Assembly: GCA_032164245.1 (NCBI GenBank)
Contig: JAVMKO010000003.1
Coordinates: 45,200,890 to 45,264,889, forward strand
Direction: 5' to 3'
Source: Sternotherus odoratus
Lineage: Eukaryota > Chordata > Testudines > Kinosternidae
Length of the DNA stretch: 64,000 nucleotides
Below are positions 1 to 12,267 of the stretch, piece after piece. The notes under the pieces were generated by a model. It saw only the letters and a program-made list of their open reading frames with translations. It was not told the DNA's origin and searched no databases. The translations under genes and the position numbers were made by a program. Positions within the stretch are counted from its first letter, which is position 1. The number at the start of each line of letters is the position of its first letter.

Positions 1-1995
1 AATTCCAGTTATACTTTTGGCCTTCACAATATCCCCTGTCAATAAGTTTGACTGGCCTTAATCTGATTGTTAAGATTTCTGGGGCTGGAATTGTATTTGA
101 CTCTTGGTTTACATGCAGCCCAGCACAGTAGATCCTGGTTGAGGTCTCCAGGTGTTGCCATAATAAAAATAATGACAGCTGCTGAGGAAACAAGATCAAT
201 AACTGATTACATTTTGGAAAATTTTGGTTTCCCTTTTTTAATTGATTTTTGGTGATTTTTTTCCAACCAGTTCCTCAAACAATAAAATAATTACACTTTT
301 ACTATAAATCATACCAATATGTCTAATGTGCCAGGCCTCTGAACATTTTTTTTATATATCTTAGGCGGTATAAAGATATGTGATTTGTTACATTCTGTTA
401 TTCCTTCTTTTTACATTGAATCCTTAGTTTTTTCATATGCCAACAAAAAAAATCCCAGTCTTCCCATAAGTGATATCCTAAAATATTAAGGAAGGTGGTA
501 GGACCATCTCATTTCCGTGACCTAATTGCCATATACAGCCCTGGGAGTCCCATCAGCTAATGTTCTCCAACACCTTCCTGTATAGTACTAAGGGTGGCTA
601 ATCTCTTAAGTCTCTCAGTTATGTTTATACAATGGTTTACCTGTTCTACTGTTAACCCAGCCACCAATGGTTATCCACCCATGCCCAGCTATAGGTACAT
701 ATTCTCACCCACTGCTTCCATTCACTCCCCCACCTACCCACCCTGTTCTCTGTTCACCTGCCTGCTCACATCCTAGAACTATAAATACACCTCAGCTGCT
801 AACTCACCTCCCAAAGGACATTTCAAAATGTCAGATACTTTGGACAGTCATTTAAAACATAAAGGGTGGTATTCGTGATGCCCATGCCAGTTGTGAGAAC
901 CACTCTTCCTTACATACCACCTATGGTGCTTAACAGGAAGACAGAGAACCAAGGGCAACAGCAAAGGGCTAGAAAGAAGGACAAAATAAGGTGATGCTTC
1001 AAACAAATGAATCCCTTTTTATGTTAAGGACATCTTGTACACTGCAGTTTTCAACTTTCTTCCTGGCAGCACTTGCATGTATTATGTTTCTTCTGTAAGA
1101 GACATGCAAAAATTGTTTGTTGTAAAATCTGCTATTATGTTCTGTTTAAGTTTACTTTTACAAACCTATAAATTACAGACCATTCCTTTCTGAAGGGTTG
1201 AAAAAACATTGATTTTTGTTTCTAACCTTGTCTATTGGGGCAACTTGGACTAAAAGAAAACACTTTAACATTTAACAGAAGAAAACATGCATCTGTGGAA
1301 ATTCTATATTTTTTTCATTGACATATCTATATATTTCTCTAAATTTCTGCCACATCTGTCACTGCGGGTAGATTTGTGCTTTTCGATTTAAATTGTTGGC
1401 AAGATTAATGTTAGCAATAACTCTCAGAGGAAATTGAGGAAACAGTACCACTGGCTAATAAAAAGGAAAAAATATGAAAAAGTAGAAACCGAGTACACAT
1501 TATGCAATTGCAGTGTACTCTGCTATCTAGTGAAACTCTGCTTTAAAGCTGCAATGAACACATTGCAGTATTATAAATCATGTCAGATAATAGCACTTTC
1601 ATAAAGATACCTCTTATAATAGAAGAAAGGCCAATAATATTCAGAGTTATCCTTAACCCTGAACTTTTCTCTACTTACATCTCTTTGAATATCATGGCCA
1701 TTGCTACCTTTTCATCTTTATCTTGATATTGTCTCTGTTGAATTCCTTACTCATCTCTTTCCGTTTTGACTATAATAGTTCCCTTTTTGCTATTCAGCGT
1801 AGGCCCTTACCAGGGAAACATTAGGGAGTCCAGAATGTTGAGTCCAGGCTGTTTTCTTATTACTAAAAGTAGGAACATATCACCTCCAGCCCACCTCATC
1901 TTCAGTGAGGCTATATTCATCTCAGATTCTAATTTGAAATTATCCTCCTGGTGTTCAGGATTCACCATGGACACAGTCGACAACTATATGACCTG
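1..1995. other. no recognised feature
   Basis: AT-rich non-coding sequence. The few open frames are under 80 codons, lack splice context and resemble no family I know. I see no repeat tail, terminal inverted repeat or tandem array. Confidence 0.6.
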
Positions 1996-2128
1996 ATAAG
2001 AACAGCCATAATGGGTCAGACCAAAGGTACACTTAACCCAGTATCCTGTCTTCTGACAGTGGCTAATGGCCAGGTTCTTCAGAAGGAATTAACAGAACAG
2101 GTAATGAATGAACAGATAACTGGTGACT
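1996..2128 (-). repeat. CR1-family LINE 3' tail fragment
   Basis: The stretch contains the phrase CAGTATCCTGTCTTCTGACAGTGGC preceded by GGTCAGACCAAAGG, which is the antisense 3' untranslated end of the common reptile CR1/L3-like LINE. Only the last roughly 130 bp are present, so it is a 5'-truncated dead copy. A better preserved copy of the same tail is at 48490-49074 and a sense copy ends at about 19802. Moderately diverged. Confidence 0.75.
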
Positions 2129-2129
2129 T

Positions 2130-3384
2130 TCTATGGTGTTGGTTTTAAACCTATGATAGTATCTATGCTAGCATTTTTCTAAAACTTTCCTGGTATGACA
2201 CCATTACCAGTTCAGCTACACAATGCTACCAGGAGCAGAAGTTCTATGACGTACCACCTCCCACCATTGTTTACTACTGTCAGACCTCCTATTGGTTTAC
2301 AGTGGATTCACTTTATCAAGACTATTTTAGCAACCTTGAGAGCTAGAAAACATTGAATGAAGGCTCAGATTTTGGAGCACAATTCTGTGCCCAGCAGTGC
2401 GGTTTACAACAGACTTACAGAATACATGAGGCCCTGGATAGAGAGTATTAATATATTGAACAGTAAGTTACAATACTATTGCAATTTCTGAACAGAAAAC
2501 ACGGCCAAGATTCTTAAAAACAAGAGCCTAAAGTTTGATTCCTACATCCTTTTTTAGGCATTTCAACAAGTGATGTGACTTACAAAAGCACTGAGCAGCC
2601 AGCAGCTTCCACTGACTTCAAAATAAATGGAAGACACTCATCACTTTTAAAAATCAGACCATACAGTTAGATGCCTAAAATATGGATTTGAGATTATATT
2701 GCTATTTTTGAAATAGAGAGATTTCATTGAGAAGTGAAGGTTCTCAGCACCTCGCAGAATTGTTCTTAGTATGCTTCTGAACATTGCTGTTGCTGGTATC
2801 AGTGATAGCTCTAATCAATCCATTAATATGGCCTCCTTATTCTTTTTGTTGTGGCCAGTTAGTCATATTGAAGCTAGGAAAGCACTGCCTGAGATTATGT
2901 CTGAAGAAAAGTTTTGGGGAAGGTAATTCAAGCTAAAGTTCCCTAACTTGGCTTCCCCCTTCCTGACTAAATGAGGAAATAACTGACTGTGGGATTTTCT
3001 GGAGCAATTCCATCTATTTGGTAGAGTGCCAGGGTGGGCCGCATCCATAAAGAAGACAGTAAATCAGGTTTGAAACAATGTGAAGTTATTTCAGTTCTAT
3101 CTGTTTTGGCAAAATTACTTGAAAATGTGTATATTCACAGATGCTTCTGAAGAGGAAAGATCTTCTGACTCCAGCACATCCAGGCTTCAGCTATAGAAAT
3201 TTCATCTATATCGTTCTGAAGATCACCAATCACATTTCTAACACAATAGATGGAGGTTATAATACAGAGTAATTTTTGCTTAACCTAACATTTCTGAAGT
3301 TAGTTAACCATACTCTTCTTAAAACTCAGGGCTGTTGTGCTAAGCAGTGACTCCAAAAACTGACTTGCTGGGTGCTTGAAGAAC
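2130..3384. other. no recognised feature
   Basis: Non-coding sequence without a recognisable repeat family. Short open frames only. Confidence 0.5.
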
Positions 3385-3503
3385 TGTCTAGAACCATGTT
3401 TCTCAACCTCTTTGCTTGCTTGCTGCCTTTCTATACTGTGTCAGGGAAAACTCAGGGATTGGCGTTGGTCCACAGATCGATCATTGAGAAACACTGGTCT
3501 AGA
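3385..3503. mobile_element. short hAT-type non-autonomous element
   Basis: Terminal inverted repeats of the hAT CAGTGTTTCTC kind are seen: ACCATGTTTCTCAAC at 3393 and GAGAAACACT ending at 3495. They are flanked by an 8-bp duplication TGTCTAGA/GGTCTAGA (7 of 8 match). The element is only about 103 bp long and has no coding capacity, so it is a MITE-like deletion derivative mobilised by a transposase elsewhere. Confidence 0.6.
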
Positions 3504-3572
3504 CTCCTAGACTTGAAGGTCAGAAGGGACCATTATGACCATCTAATCTCACCTCCTAGGTTTCCATAAGCC
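3504..3572 (-). repeat. CR1 3' tail fragment
   Basis: AAGGTCAGAAGGGACCATTATGACCATCTAATCT is the antisense end of a CR1-like LINE. It starts immediately beside the hAT target duplication, so the hAT element landed at or next to this tail. Confidence 0.65.
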
Positions 3573-3646
3573 ATATTCTACCATAACAACTGGGGCACTT
3601 TAGTGATTATTTCTTTTTTTGTCTGTTTTACTCTGATCCATCTCTT

Positions 3647-3776
3647 AAAAGCCGCTGAATGAATTACTTCCAAATTCGGCAGTGTTTCGGTGAACATACC
3701 GAGCTATTTCGAGAGCGCTCGGAATGTCTGCTGAAAATAGCCGCCGAATACGGAAGTAATTTATTCGGTGGCTTTT
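3647..3776. repeat. 130-bp near-perfect palindrome (fold-back element)
   Basis: AAAAGCCGCTGAATGAATTAC at the left is matched in reverse complement by GTAATTTATTCGGTGGCTTTT at the right. Pairing continues inward (ACTTCC...GGAAGT, AATTCGGC...GCCGAATA) almost to the centre near 3711. No transposase is present. It resembles a fold-back MITE; the adjoining 3777-3860 with CAAAAGTTTGAGAACTGCTG looks like a hAT end, so the palindrome may be the inner part of a hAT derivative. Confidence 0.65.
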
Positions 3777-4184
3777 CGGCAGACATACAAGGGTCCACCA
3801 CTGCTGCCAATGTGTGCAAAAGGGGTCGTGGTTCTCAAAAGTTTGAGAACTGCTGATTTAAGAGAACTGTTGTTTGGACTTCTGAGTAACCAGTACGGTA
3901 ATAAAGAAACTGTTTTATGCTGCCTTGGTGAATCTAAGTATTGGAATATCCACCAGCTTTGTGGGGTTTGGCTGTCCCATTCTTTGCAGTTCACCCCAAT
4001 TGAATGACCACAGCTGGCTCCCTACCAGGACCCCGGTGACACCCCCATTATCCTTTTTCCTCATAAAATCTCACATTTTATTTAAACATTAAGCATCAGG
4101 GATTGTCAAACATTTTGACGTTTCTGTACTTCAATCTATCTGACTCAGGGTAATCTTAAATATTTTCAATACCTTTTATTGAGC

Positions 4185-4435
4185 AGCGGTCCTGGAGGCA
4201 TCCCTGGAGAGCACCCAAGTAGTGGTCCCAAGGGCTGCCCCAAGCCTAGTCCCCCAGCCTCTGCTTGGGTGCTGGCCCCGGAGAGCACCCGAGGAGCGGT
4301 CCTAGGGGCTTCCCTGGGGCCAACTGCACCGGTCGCTGCTCAGGCAACTAGTTCCAGGGAGCACCCGAGCAGCAGTCCCAGGGGCCTCGCGGCCCGTTCA
4401 GGGGCTAGCCATCGGCCCCTGGGCCTACTAGAGTA
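4185..4435. repeat. GC-rich imperfect minisatellite
   Basis: Three degenerate copies of a unit around GAGAGCACCCGAGNAGCGGTCC followed by AGGGGC are visible (starting near 4205, 4281 and 4358) in a strongly GC-rich block surrounded by AT-rich DNA. An open frame of 85 codons rich in Pro, Ser and Gly runs through it, but its composition follows the repeat and it is not a credible gene. It is followed by TTAGTCAGGGGGCATTTATA, which looks like part of a reptile DNA-transposon derivative. Confidence 0.55.
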
Positions 4436-4580
4436 GCAGCAACCAGGGTTCCAAAAGCTGCTAAGTTTTAGTCAGGGGGCATTTATATAGAAAAAGTCAT
4501 GGACAGGTCACAGGCTAAATCTTAGCTTTACTTAAGAGCAAAGCTCTCAGCTGCTGAACTGGGTTTGATACTTAAGCTCA

Positions 4581-4620
4581 GTAACAGCAGCAGTCTAGTA
4601 GTAACAGCAGCAGTCTAGTA
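4581..4620. repeat. 20-bp tandem duplication
   Basis: Two exact copies of GTAACAGCAGCAGTCTAGTA lie head to tail. Probably simple replication slippage. Confidence 0.85.
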
Positions 4621-4624
4621 GTTG

Positions 4625-5600
4625 CTGAATGTGCTCCTTTCCTGTTCCTATCCCAGTTTACCCTTCACCTTTGGTTTCTGACTGCAACTGTGGCTTAGGC
4701 GTTGGTTTCTGACTCCTGGATCCCACTGAGCTTCGACTTTGTTTCAGGATCCTGCCCTGACTGGATTCAGCTCTAACCGGTAGGCCAGACTAACCACAGT
4801 TTGGTTACCTCCCCTTGGTTTTGCCCTCAGTACTTCCCTCTCATTATTATTTGTTTTCTATATTCATTATCTCCTTCCATTTTCTTCCAAATTTGTTGTG
4901 CCATTGTCCCAATGAAATAGCCACTCAACTCCAGAACACGCTCCAATGTTGCATCTCTTTCCTGCACTTACTGTGAGAGAAGGAGAGGCATCAAGCTGAA
5001 AATAGAGTTGGCAGACAAGTGAAAAGAAAAACATGAACATTTTCACTTTTCATTGACACTTGGTTTGAATCAAAATTTTCTGGCCCAGCTTTTATTGAGA
5101 ACATGACTTGCTCTTTAGTAGTTTTTTTAATCAATAATGTTTAACATTTAATCAATAATATTTAACATTTTCCCTAACTATTAATTTAAACCTTGATACA
5201 GAACAAGGTGTGTGCTACCCCCACATGTCAATAAGTGAGGCTGAAGGAAGGTATGCTATTAAACTTCTTCATGCTGTGTGACATGAGGAGTGTTGTGATA
5301 ACTGGACCTACAGATTTACTCTGTGAACTCTACTGTAAGAAATGAGTGTGAGTTCATAGGCTGTCACAATAACCTATAATAAATGTTGGTGGGGAAAAAG
5401 TATAAAAGGGAGACAGACTGAATTAGTCCAAACAAAAAGTCGTCCTGATATAACTCAAGCACTGTGTTAAGATCATGCTTGATAAATAAAAATGTGGAAC
5501 CAAAAGCCAGTGAACCAAGATTGGTGTGTCAGAAATTAGCCCTAATTTGTGAACAAAAATAACAAAAAGATGGGCTATTCTGCACATCGCTCCCTTTGAG
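4625..5600. other. no recognised feature
   Basis: Non-coding sequence; I see no repeat tail, terminal inverted repeat or coding frame of interest. Confidence 0.5.
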
Positions 5601-5606
5601 TCCTTA

Positions 5607-5790
5607 AAGAAAGAGAACAGGAATACTTGTGGCACCTTAGAGACTGACAAATCTATTTCAGCATAAGCTTTTGTAGACTGTAGCCCACTTCATCGATGCA
5701 CAGAATGGAACACACAGTAGGTGATATATATATATATACACACACAGAGAGAAAATATATAAAGGTTGAAGTTATCATACCAGTTCTAAG
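5607..5790 (-). mobile_element. Penelope-like element terminal fragment
   Basis: AACAGGAATACTTGTGGCACC followed by TTAGAGACTGACAAAT, AGCATAAGCTTTTGTAGAC and CCCACTTCATCGATGCA is the antisense end of an abundant turtle Penelope-like element family. No endonuclease or reverse transcriptase sequence remains. A (TA)n(CA)n microsatellite at 5728-5748 lies inside it. Confidence 0.7.
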
Positions 5791-5799
5791 AGGCTATTT

Positions 5800-6550
5800 A
5801 ATTTAGATAGGCTATTATCAGCAGGGGAAAAAAAACTTTTGTAGTGATAATAAAGAAAGAGACTTTGGGGAGAAATATTAGCAACTGGGACAACCTTCAC
5901 CATCATGGCTACCACTGCCACCATCCCCAGGACCTGGGCCTTCATCATCCCGATCATGAGAAACGTCTTGCCCAGACTGGGTTAGAGAGAGACCCAGATG
6001 ACATCACCACCCCTACCAGCTACAGCTGAATCCCAGTCATCACTGGGGATGAAACTGGGTCAGACGTTAGCAGTAGTTAGTAGTTCCAGCTCAGCTCGAC
6101 TAATTTCTCTTTTCCTCATAAGGGCAGGGATTACTAACTTCAATACCATCTAAGAGACTGTCACACAAGGGTTTTTTCTTCTTAAAAACTCTCACTAGTG
6201 AGCGGGGAACAAAGGATGTTGTTAAAAATGAAAGCCATATTTAATATTTTACATTTCAAATTCTTCAACTGCTTTTCCTGCTTTTCTTTCTTTTGTGAAA
6301 GGTTAAAAGGATTTTTAATAGCGTGTTTGCCAAGATACTGAGGAGGCTGAGGACTTTGTGTACCTAACCCCAAACTTTGTTCAGCACTGTCTAATGTTGG
6401 ACAGTGACTGTCTTATGGCCTTTGGCCTGTATAGTCCATCTAAATTAATACAACAGGAGCTATTTGTAAAATCAACATCCAGGTGAATGAATGGCTCTTC
6501 ACACATTTCTGTGAGTAAATATTCAAACTGTGCCTTTTACAACTGTGGTT
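5800..6550. other. no recognised feature
   Basis: Non-coding. Short open frames on both strands are composition effects. Confidence 0.5.
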
Positions 6551-6554
6551 CATA

Positions 6555-7000
6555 GTCATGGGAATATGAAATTGCCAACCCATATTGATCAATAGTTCAT
6601 CTAGTCCAGGATGTGGTCTCTGACAGTGGCTAGTGCCAGATGCTTCAGAGGAAGGTCCAAGAAAATCCCTAGTAGTGTTTTAAATGTTTTTTAAAATGGA
6701 AAAGTGTAGAGGAGAAAGTTCTTCTTCCTTGTGTAAAAGAGAAAGTTCTTTCCAATTCCAATCAGTAAGCAGTTGGTTTATGCACTGAGCCATGAGAGCT
6801 TATAACCCCTACCTTATGTAATCATGGATGTTCTCATTATTTACACAAGTGTCTAACACTTTACGGAACTCTCTTAAGTTCTCAGCCTCCATGAATGAGT
6901 TACACAGCTTAATTATGTGGTTTGTTTTTTAAAAAAGCTTGTTAAACATTTGACAGCCATGAGATAGATAAAAAAAGTGATTGTACCTAAACACCTCAAT
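6555..7000 (-). repeat. diverged CR1-like LINE tail
   Basis: CATCTAGTCCAGGATGTGGTCTCTGACAGTGGC resembles the antisense CR1/L3 3' end. The sequence onward to about 7000 (TCATGGATGTTCTCATTATT, CTCAGCCTCCATGAATGAGT) resembles the 3' untranslated region of the same class. Heavily mutated; the right boundary is uncertain. Confidence 0.5.
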
Positions 7001-8570
7001 TTTGCTTCTACTGCAAATGAGATTGTTTCCTGTTCTTTCACAATGCAAAAAGATTGAATTCCAGAGAGCTAAAAAAAAATGGTAGATCCTTTGGCATTGC
7101 TGAAATCCAGCAAGCTACCTGGAGAAACTAGTTAGACTTGTGAGTGAAAGGACACATCTTTACAGCATTCAGAATGATAGACTCTAAGAAATAGTGGATT
7201 TATATTAGGGAAACTGCTTATCAGTAATGGTAGCAAATTTGACAAATCGCTAGATTTATTTCTGTTCTCAAAAAACTGTTATGCGAATGGAGAAAACATT
7301 AAATCAGGAAAAACAAAAAACACATTATCACTCCAAAATAACCCCACATGGATAAAATGTGTGTGCATATATGTTGCAGATGTGCTACACTGAAACACAC
7401 ATGTGCCTCGTTTATATTGGGACAAGTACCTTTAGCACATGGGAAATATGTTCTCAATATCTATGTATAAAGGCCCTCCATGATGCTATTCCTTTTAAGC
7501 ACCTATTTTAGGTGGCATCTTTAAAATGAACAAAGAGCTATCTTTAAACAAATCTTGGACTTTTCTTTGTTCTGTACTTTTAGTTTTGTTTAACTAGAGA
7601 TGACAAAACCTTTAGTGTCTTAAAGCAAATTACATTGATCCCTGTCTTCTGTAATGCATGGGTTCTGTTTTGCTCTGCTTAGCTCTACTGACCTGGTCAC
7701 CACAGCACCATAAATACAGCAGCTGCTCTGAGACTGGTCATCTCCTGTGCCATCCTTTTTCTGGACATTAGGTGGTGCAGTAGCAGCATGCAAGGAGACT
7801 AAAAGCAGCAAGTAAAGACTAACTAGCCAAAACACTGAAGACTAATATCCACTTGCACTGAGGGACCACAGAGTAACATTTTCAGCCTCAGACCCATAGG
7901 CAAGAACTTCACCCCACATGTGCTTTGAGGACTCTCAGGTCTGCGGGGCCGTCAGGGGCGGCTTTTGTCTTTCATTTCATTTTTATTTTGTTTTTAATAC
8001 TGAAACAATATAGTTGTGGAGAAGAGGAAGGTTGCTAGACTCTTCCTCTGCTGCTTTTCACTCAGCATACACATCCCCACAACCATCACAGTTGCCAGTC
8101 CTGCAGACAAAAGAGGGGGCCTAGATATTACAGAACTTTTTGCATCAGAAGCTGTGCATTAATTTATTTTCCTCTATTATTTTGCACTGGAGGGAAACAT
8201 ACGGTGTGTGTATTTAAGATATTTGTATTTCTATTGGCGCTTTCTCCCTTACAGTTTAGCTTCTGCTTCTGTTTGATCCTGCATTTGTAGCATTGACTCG
8301 ATAATGTTCTACTCTGGTATGGAAGAAATTATTGTGAGCTTACAATTTCAAGCAAAATGGGCCAAACTGAAATTTGCTTTAAGGCACTGAATTTGACTCT
8401 GATGGAATGCAGTAGTTCAGCTGAGTAAATGCATCTCTGAAGTAATAAAATGACAAGGAATCTGAAAACTATGTAAGACTAATTGGATCTATGCTGAATT
8501 GTGATATATTTAAATTATTTTTCTTAGGATCAAAGCTATTTTTTAAGCAAAGCAAATTCACCTTTATATA
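7001..8570. other. no recognised feature
   Basis: Non-coding sequence. Nothing on either strand looks like an exon or a known repeat. Confidence 0.5.
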
Positions 8571-8574
8571 AGGT

Positions 8575-8685
8575 AACAAACATTACCTGCTTCACTGGAC
8601 TGTTGTGATGCTAAATCTACTGATATTTGTAAAGTGCTTATAGATCCATGACTGGAAAGTAACATAGGAGTGCAAATATTATGTC
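8575..8685 (+). repeat. MIR/CORE-type SINE 3' part
   Basis: ACCTGCTTCACTGGACTGTTGTGATG followed by TGTAAAGTGCTTATAGATCC and AGTGCAAATATT is the typical 3' half of an old tRNA-derived MIR-like SINE. It is about 90 percent alike to 9900-9998, judged by eye. Confidence 0.65.
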
Positions 8686-8689
8686 ATGT

Positions 8690-9805
8690 AGCAAGCTATT
8701 CTCCATATGCTGGCTCCATTTCCTGTAATCATGAGCCATGACTTTATGAAAGCAATTAGAAAAAGATCTTCTGGCTTGAGGTAGGAGAATTTGGAACACA
8801 TCATGGGAACCTCTTACAACACCTTTTCAGTTTCATTATTCAGAACCTTTATTGTTTGTTAGGCAAGAACAACATGTTCATCACTCTACATGACCAAAAA
8901 TAAACTCTATTGGAAAGTTTCTTTTTCTATGCATGTATAAGATTACTTCAAAAAGTCATCAGAAAGTTCTGGGGATTAAAAATTGACTATGGAATCCTTG
9001 GCCCTTGAAGATATTAGTTCAAATTTTACCAAGATCAGAAATTTTACCAAGATCTGTCCTCTCTACATCTGACCAAATTTTCTTCTCTGCTCTCTTTTGC
9101 CAATTTAATGTGTTTCAACAGTACAGAACACCATAAAAGACTGTTGGAAAACTTCAAAGTCTGTGGGTGCAAAATTTCTTCAACTAATCTGAGACTCCAA
9201 TGTGTCTTCAAAATTATCATAATGCAAAATTATGACAACAGTGAGCTCTTTGAAACTTTTAATATTTTCCATCAGAAAATATATTTATTTGAAATCATTC
9301 TATCACTCTGCTTATCACACTAAAAATAATGATTAAGATTAACCCTTCTATTTAATTTCAAGTGTAAAACATCCATCAGAAAGTACAACTACATTGTATC
9401 AAAAACATCTGCAGTCATGTCTTATATTAGCTATTGTTATTACTTGCGCTCACGATTTACAGAGATTGTCATTAATTTTAAACAATTTCCAAAACATGCC
9501 AGCTGTGTCATGCAGAAAAGTTTCGTGAGATGTTACCACATCAATTTTATCCAGTGTTTTTCTTGGCTTCTTTAATAAATTCTGATTAGGCAATTCAGTG
9601 TTTGATTTCCTTTGCTTCTTGGATTGTTTGTGGACAGGCTAAGGTTTCCTCAACCAGGAAAGCAAGAATGGACTCCCTCCCACCAAAAAAAAATAAAAAA
9701 AATAGTTCACCACTGATAAATGTAAAGAGTGAAAAGGTCCCATCAGGAAATGGGGAAAGAAAGATATTGCAGGAACATCATTGATGAGTTAGGCAGAGGC
9801 CTAAA
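8690..9805. other. no recognised feature
   Basis: AT-rich non-coding sequence without a recognisable repeat or gene. Confidence 0.5.
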
Positions 9806-9809
9806 ACTC

Positions 9810-9998
9810 TATTGCTGAATTCTATTTCCAGCTCTGCTGCAGATTCCTAGGGGGATTTAAGACAAACCACATAATCTGGTTTCTCCAAAGTGGAGATAAC
9901 AAACCTTACCTACTTCACGGGACTGTTGTGACGCTAAATCTACTGATACTTGTAAAGTGCTTGTAGATCCATGACTGGAAGGTAACATAGGAGTGCAA
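9810..9998 (+). repeat. MIR-like SINE, nearly full length
   Basis: The copy reads CCAGCTCTGCTGCAGATTCC, then CACATAATCTGGTTTCTCCA, then GGAGATAACAAACCTTACC and TGTAAAGTGCTTGTAGATCC. This is the order of motifs in MIR/CORE-SINEs (central core, then the LINE2-like tail). Old and non-functional. Confidence 0.65.
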
Positions 9999-10430
9999 AT
10001 ATTAATAAGCAAAAACAAAATATAATCATTCTACATTTTGTCTTCAAGCTTTTTCTATTGCATAAGAATATTTAATCCCTATTTAGCTGATCTCTTGTAG
10101 TCCCTTCCAGCCCAACATGTCTCTGAGTTTGTGATGCTATAAAAGTCATTACTACGCTTTATTCAAATTTTAGCTGCATTATATTTTTTTTATAGAAGAC
10201 AGATTAGAAACATTTGATTGATGTTAAAAACGTAATGGTTAGCCCTATTGTGCCTTATAGAAATATATAGAATAACTATGACAGACAAAATTGATAACTC
10301 TTGTAAAATATATGTATCTTCCCTGTTTGAAATATTCCACGTGTGCAGCCTTTCCTGTTTTGTGTTTAAAAAAAAAAAAGAGTGGTCTGAGATCTTCTAT
10401 TAAACTAAATATCGGTTTAATTATAAGAAC

Positions 10431-10895
10431 TAGGGCTGTTGATTAATCACATTTAACTTGTGCAATTAACTAAAAAATTAATCATGATTAATCACATTGT
10501 TAAACAATAAAATACCAGTTGAAATTTAAATATTTTTGGATGTTTTTCTACAATTCCAAGTATATTTATTTCAACTACAACATTAGAATGCAAAGTGTAC
10601 AATACTTACTTTGTAATCGAAAATAATAATATAAATATTTGCAGTGTAAAAATGATAAAGAAATTGTATTTTTCAATTCACCTCATACAAATACTATTTC
10701 TTTTGTTTTACAATGCAAATATTTGTAATCAAATAAATATAAAGTGAGCACTGTACACTTTGTATTCTGTGTTGTAATTGAAATCAATATATTTAAAAAT
10801 GTAGAAAACACCCAATATTTAAATAAAGGGCATTCTGATGTTGTTTAACAGCGCGATTAATTGCAATTCATTTTTGTAATTGCTTGACAACCCTA
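10431..10895. mobile_element. fold-back hAT-type non-autonomous element
   Basis: The ends TAGGGCTGTTGATTAATCA and (reverse complement of the right end) TAGGGTTGTCAAGCAATTA are inverted repeats of a hAT family I know from reptiles. The inner part is also self-complementary: 10527-10650 (AAATATTTTTGGATGTTTTTC, GCAAAGTGTACAATACT) reappears inverted in 10700-10830. No transposase frame. Flanking 8-mers ATAAGAAC and ATAAAAGA match at only 5 of 8 positions, so the insertion is old. A small palindrome (TAATAAAAG...CTTTTATTA) sits at the right edge, 10895-10919. Confidence 0.7.
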
Positions 10896-10919
10896 ATAAA
10901 AGATTAAAACTTTTATTAG

Positions 10920-11490
10920 GAAATATTTAAAATTATAGAACACAAATTGTTGAATACATATTATGAATACTCCAGCCATATCCATTCCTATTTATAAAAA
11001 AAGATGTTAAAACCATAAATTGCATATGAAGAGAGAAAAGTGGTATGAGCTACCAATTCCCTCTGGTGGGAAATTTGGTCTGCATGTATTATCCCCATAT
11101 TGATGGCATCCAGTAACATGTTCAATATCAATGTTCCTTGACCAACTGATGGTATCAGAAACCATCAATCACCACATCAGCATGACATAACATCTGGCAC
11201 CTTACAGAACAGTTTTGCTCCTGAAATCCCAGGCACCCAGTGCTCCAATGATCACATGTGAACAATAGTGGAGTATCCCCATTTTCTCACAGTATCAGAG
11301 GAGTGGGGGTGTGTTTCTCCAGTTTCCATTCCCATTCTTCTACAAAGTCACTGATCTGGTTCTCAAAGTTCCTTCTAGTCCAAAGATCCATTCTTTAAGA
11401 GTTGATCTCATAATCCACTCACTTTTTTCATATTCTGGCAATTCATTAAGCATTACTGATGATTTTAGAGTTCTATTTTATGATGTTTAA
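10920..11490. other. no recognised feature
   Basis: Non-coding stretch between the hAT element and the CR1 copy. Confidence 0.5.
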
Positions 11491-11493
11491 TTC

Positions 11494-12252
11494 ATAGAAT
11501 ATCAGGATTGGAAGGGACCTCAGGAGATCATCTAGCCCACCCCACTGCTCAAAGCAGGACAAACCCCAACTAAATCATCTCAGCCAGGGCTTTGTCAAGC
11601 CTGACCATAAAAACTTCCAAGGAAGGAGATTCTACCACCTCCCTAGGTAACCCATTCCAGTGCTTCACCACCCTCCTAGTGAAAAAGTTTTTCCTAATAT
11701 CCAACCTAAACCTTCCCCACTGCAACTTGAGACCATTACTCCTTGTTCGGTCATCTGGTACCACTGAGAACTAAATGCATCCTCTTTGGAACCCCCTTTC
11801 AGGTAGTTGAAAGCAGCTATCAAATCTCCCCTCAGTCTTCTCTTCTGTAGACTAACAAAGCCAGTTCTCTCAGCCTCTCCTCATAAGTCATGAGCTCCAG
11901 CCCCCTAATCATTTTTGTTGCCCTCCTCTGGACTCTTTCCAATTTTTCCACATCCTTCTTGTAGTGTGGGCCCCAAAACTGGACACAGTGCTCCAGATGA
12001 GGCCTCACCAATGTCAAATAGAGGGGAACGATCATGTCCTTCGATCTGCTGGCAATGCCCCTCCTTATACAGCCCAAAATGCCATTAGCTTTTTTGGGAA
12101 CAAGGGCACACTGTTGACTCATATCCAGCTTCTCATCCACTGTAACCCCTAGGTCCTTTTCTGCAGAACTGCTGTCTAGCCACTCTGTCCCTAGTCTGTA
12201 GCAGTGCATGGAATTCTTCCATCCTAAGTGCAGAACTCTGCACTTGTCCTTG
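11494..12252 (-). pseudogene. CR1 LINE, 3' end with ORF2 C-terminus
   Basis: A minus-strand 5'-truncated CR1. The 3' end at 11494 reads (antisense) CATAGAATATCAGGATTGG, the CR1 tail. The open frame 11832-12209 (125 codons) encodes the C-terminal region after the reverse transcriptase, with the recognisable segments [30 protein letters not shown] and [15 protein letters not shown] second, frame-shifted block at 11570-11764 continues the same protein. No reverse-transcriptase core or endonuclease is present, so it is a dead copy. It ends where a Penelope-like insertion begins. Confidence 0.9.
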
Positions 12253-12267
12253 TTATATATTTATTAT

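Noticed and set aside
4179..4436. 85-codon Ser/Pro/Gly frame
   Set aside because: It follows the minisatellite unit, with no start context or homology.
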